NCBI GenBank assembly: GCA_036478975.1 | Contig: JAZGFA010000207.1 | Location: 1 to 18,508, forward strand | DNA from: Robiginitomaculum sp036478975 | GTDB taxonomy: Bacteria > Pseudomonadota > Alphaproteobacteria > Caulobacterales > Maricaulaceae | Direction of reading: 5' to 3' | Length of the DNA: 18,508 nucleotides | In this document: positions 9,058 through 16,300 of the stretch, one piece after another | Numbering within the stretch: position 1 is the stretch's first letter | Layout: each line of letters begins with the position of its first letter | The notes under the pieces: model-generated | What the model was told of the DNA's origin: nothing | The model's input: only the letters and a program-made list of their open reading frames with translations | Databases searched by the model: none | Made by a program: the position numbers and the translations under genes

Positions 9058-9083
9058 ACTGACTCAGTGTGACTAAAGCAGTC
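9058..9083. promoter_or_regulatory. Paired small dyads in the degP leader, candidate operator
   Basis: ACTGA-C-TCAGT (9058-9068) is a perfect odd-length palindrome, and GACT-aaagc-AGTC follows at 9071-9083. Both lie between the putative promoter and the ribosome binding site of degP. On the coding strand the same stretch also reads as two half-sites of form nTTAGnC spaced by 10 bp, a layout used by OmpR-type regulators. The role is inferred only. Confidence 0.25.
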
Positions 9084-9091
9084 TAACACTT

Positions 9092-9119
9092 ATATTACCA
9101 TTACATGACAAAATGTTCA
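9092..9119 (-). promoter_or_regulatory. Possible promoter of the degP operon
   Basis: The 88-bp gap between the DUF938 gene and degP is the natural promoter site for the degP operon. On the - strand TGAACA (9114-9119) and TAATAT (9092-9097) are separated by 16 bp. Each matches four of six bases of the sigma-70 consensus. The match is weak, and an overlapping TATAAG is an alternative -10 element. Confidence 0.3.
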
Positions 9120-9131
9120 TGCAAGTGAACG

Positions 9132-9773
9132 CTAGACCCTTTTAAAAATAAGAATGTGGTTTTCTGCAGGCATAGGGATACGCTTTTGATAAATTAAACC
9201 GCGCGATGCAAAGATAGGCTTAACAAAGTCTAACTCTCTTACGCCCCAAGATGAATTTCTTTGCTTTAAATTGGCATCAAAGGCCAAATTCGACGCCGCG
9301 CTTTTATCGCCGTCAAGGAACGGCCCGTAGAGAAACAGCATGCCGCCACTGGGCACAATTTTCCCTGCCCCGCGCGCTAGGCCTTTAAGGGCGCTAACCG
9401 GCGCAATATGAATCATGTTGGCGCAAAACATGTGGTCATAATTCCCCGCCAATTCCTGCCACCAGCTCTCAATTGTCACGTCAATATTAAGCGCCGATTT
9501 TATGCGGGAGCGGCCAAGCTCTGCGGCCCAACTATCAATGCTCGCGCGCGACGCAGCGTCCGGATCAGAAGGCTGCCACGTCAGATTGGCAATCGCCTGA
9601 CAAATGGCGAGGCCCTGTTGCCCCGTGCCAGAAGCAATTTCTAAAAAACTCGCGGCTCCGCTTATGTGCTCGGACAAAATTTTTGCGATATGCGGGCTAT
9701 TGCGCTGCGCCGTGGGGGATATAAACCGCGCCCCTTCATGGCTGCGCCGCTCAAGATGTATCGGAGGCTTCAT
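9132..9773 (-). CDS. DUF938 family SAM-dependent methyltransferase-like protein
   Basis: Cytosolic protein of 213 residues in the DUF938 family (UPF0585, related to human METTL26), a Rossmann methyltransferase fold whose substrate is unknown. Seen: the family opening (SPTAQRNSPHIAKIL, 19-33), a SAM-binding glycine motif LEIASGTGQ (44-52), an acidic loop SDPD (69-72), NMIHIAP (119-125), LYGPF (148-152) and the family signature FDANLKQRNSSWGVRELD (165-182). Length is normal. Its ATG shares one base with the TAA stop of the upstream kinase (TAATG), the usual sign of translational coupling, so it is the last gene of the PepSY-regulator-kinase operon. What it does there is unclear. Confidence 0.92.
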   Translation of the reverse strand: MKPPIHLERRSHEGARFISPTAQRNSPHIAKILSEHISGAASFLEIASGTGQQGLAICQAIANLTWQPSDPDAASRASIDSWAAELGRSRIKSALNIDVTIESWWQELAGNYDHMFCANMIHIAPVSALKGLARGAGKIVPSGGMLFLYGPFLDGDKSAASNLAFDANLKQRNSSWGVRELDFVKPIFASRGLIYQKRIPMPAENHILIFKRV

Positions 9774-11137
9774 TACGCGCCCGCGGACGGGAGGGTCACC
9801 GTGACTAAAAGCCCGCCCATATCGGACGCGCCAAGGGTGACGCCGCCCTTATAAGCGCGGGCTAAATCATCAACGATGGACAGGCCAAAACCGGTTCCGG
9901 GGATAGCTTCATCGAGCCTAGCCCCGCGGGCCAGCGCCGTGGCATAATCACTTGGCGCAATACCTGCGCCGTCATCACCCACCAAGATTTCAACAAAGCC
10001 AGGCTCACTCGCCGGGCGAACGGTCACGTCAACGCGCCCCTTGCCCCACTTACAGCCATTATCAAGCAGATTGCCTATCATCTCGTCAAAGTCGGCTTTC
10101 TCGCCGCGAAACACAATTCCATTGGTAATATTTTGCGTAATATAGAGGTCTTTTTGCGTATGAATACGCGTCATCATTCGCGCCATATCGGTAATGGATT
10201 TTTCAATATCCGTGCGCGCGCCAATCGCTTGAGCGCGCGAGGCGGCACGGGCGCGGGCAAGGTGATGGTCAACTTGTTTTGTCATTGTTGCCGTTTGCCG
10301 CCCGACAATGCCGCCAAGCGCGGTTTTGTCCTTATCCGCCTCATTAGTCAGTACGGCGAGCGGGGTTTTAAGGGCATGGGCTAGATTGCTGACATGGGTG
10401 CGGGCGCGCTCTACCACGTCGCGATTATGGGTAATGAGCGAGTTAAGCTCGCGGGCTAGCGGCGCAATTTCGCGGGGGTAATCCCCAAGCACTTCGCTCG
10501 CGCGGCCCTCACGCACATCGGCCACCCGGTCACGCAAATCAAATAGCGGACGCAGGCCATGGCGCACTTGCAATAGCACGGCGGCGGTCAGCCCTAGCAC
10601 TAAGCCGCCCATGAGCGATACGGCGAGCACCGCAAATTTGCGCACCGCATAAACGGCGGGCGCTTGGTCCATAGCGGCGGCCATAATAACCGGGCCGTCC
10701 ATATTGGGCAGGATGACAGAGCGCGCCACAACGCGCAAATTCTCCCCGTCCGGACCGGTCATATTCGTGCTGAGTTTAAGCCCCGGCGAGGCCAATAATT
10801 GCGCGCGTTCACCGGCGCCAAACCCCAAATCCCCGCCGTAAAGCGAGCGGGATTTAATCGTCGAATCTTCGCTCTGATATTGATTTGCAGGGGAGGTAAT
10901 TTGCCAATAGCGCCCCGATAAAGCCCGTTGATAGCGCGGGTCAAGCGGCTCTTTACCGAGGGCAATAATCGTCGGGGCATTGTCTTGGGGAAGGGTCTCC
11001 GCCGTGGAAATGAGCGAGGTCACCGTGCTCACTAGCGGCTCTTCAAAAATGCTATAGGTCGAGCTGCGATAAAGCCATGTCAGCGCAAAGGCCGTGACGG
11101 CAAGCAGGGGCAAAGCCCACAGCGCCGCGCCGCGCAC
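9773..11137 (-). CDS. PhoQ-like sensor histidine kinase
   Basis: Inner-membrane kinase of at least 454 residues. Seen: TM helix about 5-23, a periplasmic sensor region about 24-165, TM helix about 167-190, HAMP about 190-246, HisKA with His254 in NLAHALKTPL, and HATPase_c with N-box GNLLDNGCKWG (355-365), G1 DDGAG (388-392) and G2 GTGFGLSI (414-421). The ALKTPL H-box and DN-CKW N-box are those of PhoQ-type kinases. The start given is GTG at 11137, the first canonical one. However, the frame stays open upstream to a stop at 11213-11215 and encodes a typical arginine-rich membrane-entry segment (SARRSLVARLV), with only ATA, ATC or similar codons available as starts. The true N-terminus may therefore lie further out, near the regulator's stop. 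It is followed by the DUF938 gene with a one-base overlap. Confidence 0.92.
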   Translation of the reverse strand: MRGAALWALPLLAVTAFALTWLYRSSTYSIFEEPLVSTVTSLISTAETLPQDNAPTIIALGKEPLDPRYQRALSGRYWQITSPANQYQSEDSTIKSRSLYGGDLGFGAGERAQLLASPGLKLSTNMTGPDGENLRVVARSVILPNMDGPVIMAAAMDQAPAVYAVRKFAVLAVSLMGGLVLGLTAAVLLQVRHGLRPLFDLRDRVADVREGRASEVLGDYPREIAPLARELNSLITHNRDVVERARTHVSNLAHALKTPLAVLTNEADKDKTALGGIVGRQTATMTKQVDHHLARARAASRAQAIGARTDIEKSITDMARMMTRIHTQKDLYITQNITNGIVFRGEKADFDEMIGNLLDNGCKWGKGRVDVTVRPASEPGFVEILVGDDGAGIAPSDYATALARGARLDEAIPGTGFGLSIVDDLARAYKGGVTLGASDMGGLLVTVTLPSAGA

Positions 11138-11196
11138 AAGCCGCGCAACGAGGGAGCGCCGCGCGCTATTTGGCGCAGGGATTTTATCGGGCGCGC

Positions 11197-11919
11197 CTAT
11201 TTCGATTGGTCTTCAATGGCTTTAGGTTTAGCTTTGCTAATTTTCTTTTGGCCCTCTTCTTTCGGGTCAAGCAGGCGATAGCCAAGCCCGCGCACGGTCT
11301 CAATACGGCTCGTGCCAATTTTCTTACGCAGGCGGCCTACGAAAACCTCAATCGTATTGGAATCACGATCAAAGTCTTGGTCGTAAATATGCTCAACCAA
11401 TTCCGTGCGCGAAATCACGCGGCCCACATGCACGGCCATATAGCTGAGCAAGCGAAATTCATGGGAGGTGAGCTTAATCGGCGCGCCGTCAACAAAGGCG
11501 CGGGCGGAGCGGTTATCCACCATCAAGCCGCCAATATCGATTGTATCCGTCGTATGGCCAGCGGCGCGGCGCATCAATGCGCGCAGGCGAGCGAGTAGCT
11601 CCTCGGTGTGGAACGGCTTGGTCAAATAGTCGTCAGCGCCGGCGTCAAAGCCCGCCACTTTCTCGCTCCACTGGTCGCGGGCGGTCAGAATAATCACGGG
11701 GAATTTCTTATCGTCAGAGCGCCATTTTTGCAAAATGCTAATACCGTCAATCACTGGCAGGCCGAGGTCTAACACCACGGCGTCATAGGGTTCGGTATCG
11801 CCAAGGAAATGTCCATCTTCGCCGTCGGTCGCCACGTCCACGGCGTAGCCCGCATCGCGCAGGGCTTCGGCCAGTTGGCGCGATAGGTCAGCGTCGTCTT
11901 CGACTACTAATACTCTCAT
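11197..11919 (-). CDS. PhoP-like OmpR-family response regulator
   Basis: Cytosolic transcription factor of 240 residues. Seen: a receiver domain with acidic pocket D8/D9, phospho-acceptor D51, switch Thr79 and K101; a winged-helix domain (about 128-219) ending in TVRGLGYRLLD; and a charged lysine-rich tail of about 20 residues (from KEEGQKK to the end) beyond the normal end of the family. AAGGGAG lies 8 bases before the ATG. It pairs with the PhoQ-like kinase 59 bp downstream and follows the PepSY gene by 46 bp. The tail may be a late lineage-specific extension and could affect DNA binding. Confidence 0.95.
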   Translation of the reverse strand: MRVLVVEDDADLSRQLAEALRDAGYAVDVATDGEDGHFLGDTEPYDAVVLDLGLPVIDGISILQKWRSDDKKFPVIILTARDQWSEKVAGFDAGADDYLTKPFHTEELLARLRALMRRAAGHTTDTIDIGGLMVDNRSARAFVDGAPIKLTSHEFRLLSYMAVHVGRVISRTELVEHIYDQDFDRDSNTIEVFVGRLRKKIGTSRIETVRGLGYRLLDPKEEGQKKISKAKPKAIEDQSK

Positions 11920-11965
11920 AATGGGGGCTCCCTTAGGCGCCGCAGCGCATGCTGGGGCTAAATAG

Positions 11966-12358
11966 TTATTTCACGCGTCCGGTGGCGGCGTCAATACGTA
12001 CGTCGATGCGGCGGCCATTTTTTATGACCCTTACAATGTAAGTATTACCGCCTACGAGCTTAATATCAAGAAATTCCGAACCGGGCACATGGCGCAAGGC
12101 AATAGACTTGGCTTGGCTGGCTGAAATCAACTTTGCCGCAAATTGCACGCCGAGCATATCACGGGGCAAATCCATCGGCGCAAATTGACTAATGCGCGCC
12201 GGAGCAAAGTTTTGAGCGGGCACGGTAAAGCGCGCTGAAGCCTTAGAATCGCGCATATCCCGCGGCTGGGCCGAAGCCGCGTTCGCGCTCGCTAGCACAG
12301 CAATAGCTACCCCCAAAGGGGCGATAATGCGGGCAATATGTCGAAGCTTTAATCTCAT
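11966..12358 (-). CDS. PepSY-domain periplasmic protein
   Basis: Small exported protein (130 residues from this ATG). Seen: an arginine/lysine-rich n-region, a hydrophobic core and a probable cleavage after ASA near residue 30, followed by a linker and one C-terminal PepSY-like beta-alpha unit with SASQAKSIALRHVPG, then a strand region ending in DVRIDAATGRVK. PepSY units are thought to act as small periplasmic modulators, for example of proteases. They are often encoded next to PhoPQ-like pairs, as here, so it may feed into the kinase's sensor domain (inference). AAAGGTG lies just before the ATG. A GTG two codons earlier (12364) is an alternative start. Confidence 0.85.
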   Translation of the reverse strand: MRLKLRHIARIIAPLGVAIAVLASANAASAQPRDMRDSKASARFTVPAQNFAPARISQFAPMDLPRDMLGVQFAAKLISASQAKSIALRHVPGSEFLDIKLVGGNTYIVRVIKNGRRIDVRIDAATGRVK

Positions 12359-12381
12359 GCTCACCTTTTAACCCCGTGCGT

Positions 12382-12398
12382 CTGAACAAAGCCTGAAT
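12382..12398 (-). promoter_or_regulatory. Candidate PhoP-type direct-repeat box upstream of the PepSY gene
   Basis: On the - strand ATTCAG-N5-GTTCAG forms two near-identical hexamers with an 11-bp period, the geometry of PhoP/OmpR-family boxes. It lies 23 bp before the PepSY ATG, and TTAAAA (12366-12371) is a possible -10 ten bases downstream. This would suit autoregulation by the PhoP-like regulator, but one site in one sequence is weak proof. Confidence 0.4.
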
Positions 12399-12426
12399 GT
12401 TTTGTTATTACGCATGCGACAGGCCA

Positions 12427-13329
12427 TTACGGCAGCATATCCGCGCGCGGGTCATCGTCAAACAAGGTTTTATTCTTACTAATAAATTTACCCAGCGCCT
12501 TCTCCCCGCCTTCAGGCAAAACAATCATCAGGCGCACGAGCATATCGCCGCCCTTAACCCCCTTGCCCTTTAGGCGAAGGGTTTTGCCAGAACTAGCCCC
12601 CGCAGGCACGCTCACGGTGACACTTCCGGACGGGGTTGGCACTTTGACCTTACCGCCAAGGGCTGCTTCTTTGAGGGTGATGGGCAGGTCGAGGCGCAAA
12701 TGCTTGCCCTCGCGCTTAAAATATTTATGGGGGGTGACGGTAATATCAACCTTGGCATCGCCCGAAGGCCCGCCGTAAATGCCGGCCTCGCCCTTACCGC
12801 GCAGGCGCAGCACAGAGCCGTCATCGGTTCCGGTCGGAATGGTCAGCTTTAGGGTTTTGCCATTGCCCATGCGCACGGTTTTGCTCACCCCATTAACCGC
12901 GTCGAGAAAATCCACGCTCATGGCAAAGCGCACGTCTTGGCCCTTTTGCGGGCGAGAGCGCCTTTGCTGGCCGCGCATACCCCCTTGCCGGCCGCCTTGC
13001 ATGCCAAATAAAGAGGAGAATATATCGCCCATATCGTCAAAACCGCCGCCAGCAAAGCCGCCCGCCTGACCATTAGGCCCGCGCCTACCGGCAAATGGGT
13101 TTTGCTGCTGACCGCTAGCGTCAACCTGCCCGCTATCATAACGCGCCTTCATATCCTTATCGGTCAGCAGGCTATAGGCCGCGCTAATGTTTTTAAACCG
13201 CTCCGCGGCCTTGGGGTCAGGATTAACGTCCGGATGCAGCTTTTTCGCCAGACTCCGATACGCCTTACGAATTTCCGCCTCAGACGCACTCTTCTTAAGC
13301 CCCAATAATTTATACGGATTTTCCGCCAA
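12427..13329 (-). CDS. DnaJ/CbpA-type J-domain co-chaperone (no zinc finger)
   Basis: Cytosolic Hsp40 of 300 residues that would deliver substrates to DnaK and stimulate its ATPase. Seen: a J domain (4-66) with the HPD motif at 32-34, a Gly/Phe/Arg-rich linker about 72-125, and two beta-rich DnaJ C-terminal substrate-binding domains (about 131-205 and 206-283). The four CxxCxGxG zinc repeats of true DnaJ are absent, so it is a class B, CbpA-like protein. The start is TTG at 13329, with AGGAG eight bases upstream; no in-frame ATG lies nearby. It follows the last GTA gene by 66 bp on the same strand and precedes the PepSY gene by 62 bp or more. A heat-shock-like promoter may lie just upstream. 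Confidence 0.93.
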   Translation of the reverse strand: MAENPYKLLGLKKSASEAEIRKAYRSLAKKLHPDVNPDPKAAERFKNISAAYSLLTDKDMKARYDSGQVDASGQQQNPFAGRRGPNGQAGGFAGGGFDDMGDIFSSLFGMQGGRQGGMRGQQRRSRPQKGQDVRFAMSVDFLDAVNGVSKTVRMGNGKTLKLTIPTGTDDGSVLRLRGKGEAGIYGGPSGDAKVDITVTPHKYFKREGKHLRLDLPITLKEAALGGKVKVPTPSGSVTVSVPAGASSGKTLRLKGKGVKGGDMLVRLMIVLPEGGEKALGKFISKNKTLFDDDPRADMLP

Positions 13330-13355
13330 TGGTCACACTCCTAGTTTCCCCGTAT

Positions 13356-13383
13356 ATGTAGGGCGGAATGGGCGTGGTTCAAG
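13356..13383 (-). promoter_or_regulatory. Possible RpoH (heat-shock sigma)-type promoter of the J-domain gene
   Basis: On the - strand CTTGAA (13378-13383) is followed after 15 bp by CCTACAT (13356-13362). This resembles the alphaproteobacterial RpoH pattern (CTTGAC, then CYTATNT), with one mismatch in each element. Its place just upstream of a chaperone gene makes it plausible. The spacing is short, and a housekeeping promoter starting at TTGAAC is the alternative. Confidence 0.3.
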
Positions 13384-13395
13384 GGGAAAGCTGGC

Positions 13396-16300
13396 TTAGG
13401 TTAGGTCATCTACACTCAAAACCCGCCCGCGGCCCGTTTCGCTTGATATTTGATAGATTCGCGCCTGCGCCCCCGTGCCGATAACCGCCATATCCGCCGC
13501 GGTAAGCCTGCACAGTGGCTCGGTCACGGCGCGGGTTAGCGCCACCTGCCCGCCAACGATGAAATCGACCTCATAGCGTTCGATTTCTTGCGCTAGAGGC
13601 ACGTCCATGGCCGCCCAATTGTCGCCGCCGCGCCTTGTGCGCCGTGTCCAGCTTAGAACGGTGTCTGTTCCGTCTTGGCTCCATTTCGCGTGGACGGGGG
13701 AGAGCGGGACGAGGTGGACGGCGCTGTAATTTAGGCTGAGCTGTTCCGCGTCATTACGACCCCGCGCGAGGGCGAGGACACTGATATCCTCTCCGCGCAT
13801 ATCTGAGCTTATCGGCAATACGGCGAGGTTAGCGCCAAGTAGGACTATCGTCGCGCCGGCGCTAATATTATCGGCCATGGCGTAGTCTGTCCCCGCTTGG
13901 CCGCGCAATAAATGACTAATGCGGTATGTGTCCGGCGCGAGCAGTTCGGCCCGTTCAAATTGCAGCACTTCCCACCCTAGCGGCGTCTCCACCGCCAGCA
14001 CATTACCGCCCGCGAGCATATCAATACGCGGCAGGGAAGCGATATGAGCTGGCAGTTTTATCACCGCGCTACTCGCATAATCCATGCGCCCGACCGGCCC
14101 GCGCGGCAAATCGCTTTGCAGCGCCCCGATTGGAGTCGGCGCGGTGACGTCCACATGCGCCCCCATGGCGGAAACCCGCACGGGGGAGAAATTACGGCCA
14201 TAGGCGGCGATGAGCGGGCCGGCGCGCTCCCCGCTCCCGTCTATGATATGGGGAATATCGAGGATGATCACATGGGGCCGCTGGGCGAAATTAACCGGCG
14301 GCAAAACGTCCGGCGCGTCACTGGACAGGGCCGCGCTCCCGCCTGCTAAAAACGGCGTCGCCGTAACGGCGCGGTTTGTCAGCCCGTCAATGCGCTCAAT
14401 CTGCCACGCGCCTTCGGTTTGTTGGCCGTCCATATTCGGCACGGTAATAACATCGCCGGGCATGAGCGCCGCCATATTCGGCATAATTGTGAAGGACAGG
14501 CTTTGGCTATTGGCTAGCGCCCGCGAGAGCACCGCCGCGCACATGGTCTTCGCTTGCCCCGCGCCGAGGACGAGCGGGGCGCTAATATCGGTGACGCCAA
14601 TGCGCTCGGCTAATTTATCGCGGGCGCTGGCGACGGCGCGCTGATAATCATGGCCGCTATCAATATAGTGCAAGCGCACATCGCACGGACGGCGTTCAAT
14701 GTCATTACGGCGCAGGGTCAGCACGCTGCCTTCGGGATTAAGCGCAATATCGGAGAGGGTGAGCGCCGTCACTTGGACCTCATCCCCGTGGAAAAATACA
14801 AGGCCATTGGGGGTTTCTTTGACGCTAAACCCATAGGCATAGGCGAGCGGCTCTAGGGCGGCGCGGGCGCTCATGGGGCGCTCTAGCGTATAGCCGGTGA
14901 CAAGGCCGTTAATCTTGGAGACGTCCGGCATGTCCGCCCCGCTCGCCAGCGTAATCTCGCGAATAACATCCGGCAGCAAAGCCGCGCCAACTCGGCCAGA
15001 GAGCCAGTGGCCGCGCGCCCAATTATCGCCGTCGCTCCACACGTCACTGCGCACAGGAAAGTCCGGATAGGGACGCGCATCCCAGCACCACACATGGATG
15101 CGGGATTGGTCAATCATCGGGCCGGAATACACATCGCTTTGCGGATTATGCCCATTATCTGGCGTCCAGTAATCAATCAAAGCCTCAAGATAACGGCGCT
15201 GAATAATATCATCACGCGTCCCGGCGCTGTGATAGGGCAAAAAGCTTTCGCTGGATTTTGGGTCATAAAAAACATTGGGCTGATTGGCGCCCTTATCAAC
15301 GGCGGGGCAGCCGACTTCGGTTAGCCAGATAGGTTTGGATTTGGGTATCCACGCGGTTGGCGCGCCCTGCTCCGCCCCGCCTATTCGGTTGTAATGGGGG
15401 CGCGACCACCAATTGCGCAAATCCTTATGACGGTAAATCCACGGCTTATTATAGGCCCCGTCCGTGATGGCGGAGCGGCTCTGGCTGTCGCGATCCGCGG
15501 CGCTTGCGTAGTAATAATCATAGCCCTCACCCGCTTCGACTTGGGCGGAGAGATAGGCTTTATTATGGGGGGATTGCGAGAGCGCTTTATCCAAATGGTT
15601 GTCGGTTTCGCGCCAATCGGAGAGCGGGAAATAGGCGTCAATGCCTACCGCGTCAATATGGCTATCGGCCCAGAGCGGGTCGAGGTGAAACATCACGTTT
15701 CCGTCCTTATGATGGCCGAAATATTCAGACCAATCGGCGGCGTAGGTCAGCTTGGTATTAGCCCCGACAATCGCGCGCACATCGGCGGCAAGGGCGCGCA
15801 ATTTCGCCACTGCGGGATAGCTATGGGACGGGCCGCGCACGGTGGTAAGCCCGCGCATTTCAGAGCCGATGATAAAGCTATCCACTCCGCCGGCGAGGGC
15901 CGCGAGCTTGGCGTAATGCAAAATCATCCGGCGATAGCTATGCTCTGACGGGCCATTATAATTAACGCGATTATTGGAAATGGTGAAATGGCTCGGCGTG
16001 CATGTTCCAAAAAAATCAGCGACTTGGTTTGTCGCCGCGCTCGTTTGGTCATCGCTTGCGGGGTCACAGCTAATGCGCCCGCGCCACGGGTAATCGGGCT
16101 GGTTTTTACTGGCGGGAATATCCATTAAAATAAATGGGTAAATCGCGGTTTTAAGGCCGCGCGCCTTGAGCATTTTAATAAGATCAATCAGAGATTTATC
16201 GGACGGAGTGCCGCCGTAAACCGGCTTGCCGTCCACTTGGGTAATTAGGTAAGCGCCATTTCTGCCCTGCCCGCCAACGCGCCATTTATCCGGCGCGGCG

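Noticed and set aside
9115..9130. GTTCA-N6-TGAAC hairpin just after the DUF938 stop, as a terminator
   Set aside because: The stem is only 5 bp, AT-rich, followed by a short interrupted T run, and it overlaps the putative -35 element of degP; too weak to call a terminator.
12385..12406. AACAAA-N10-TTTGTT inverted repeat before the PepSY gene
   Set aside because: An all A/T stem with one pair of C/G ends is expected by chance in this gap; the direct repeat overlapping it is the stronger signal.
15394..15948. Open frame of 184 codons on the + strand
   Set aside because: It lies wholly antisense to the conserved TIM-barrel domain of the GTA megatron gene; it is a GC-driven shadow frame with no recognisable domain.
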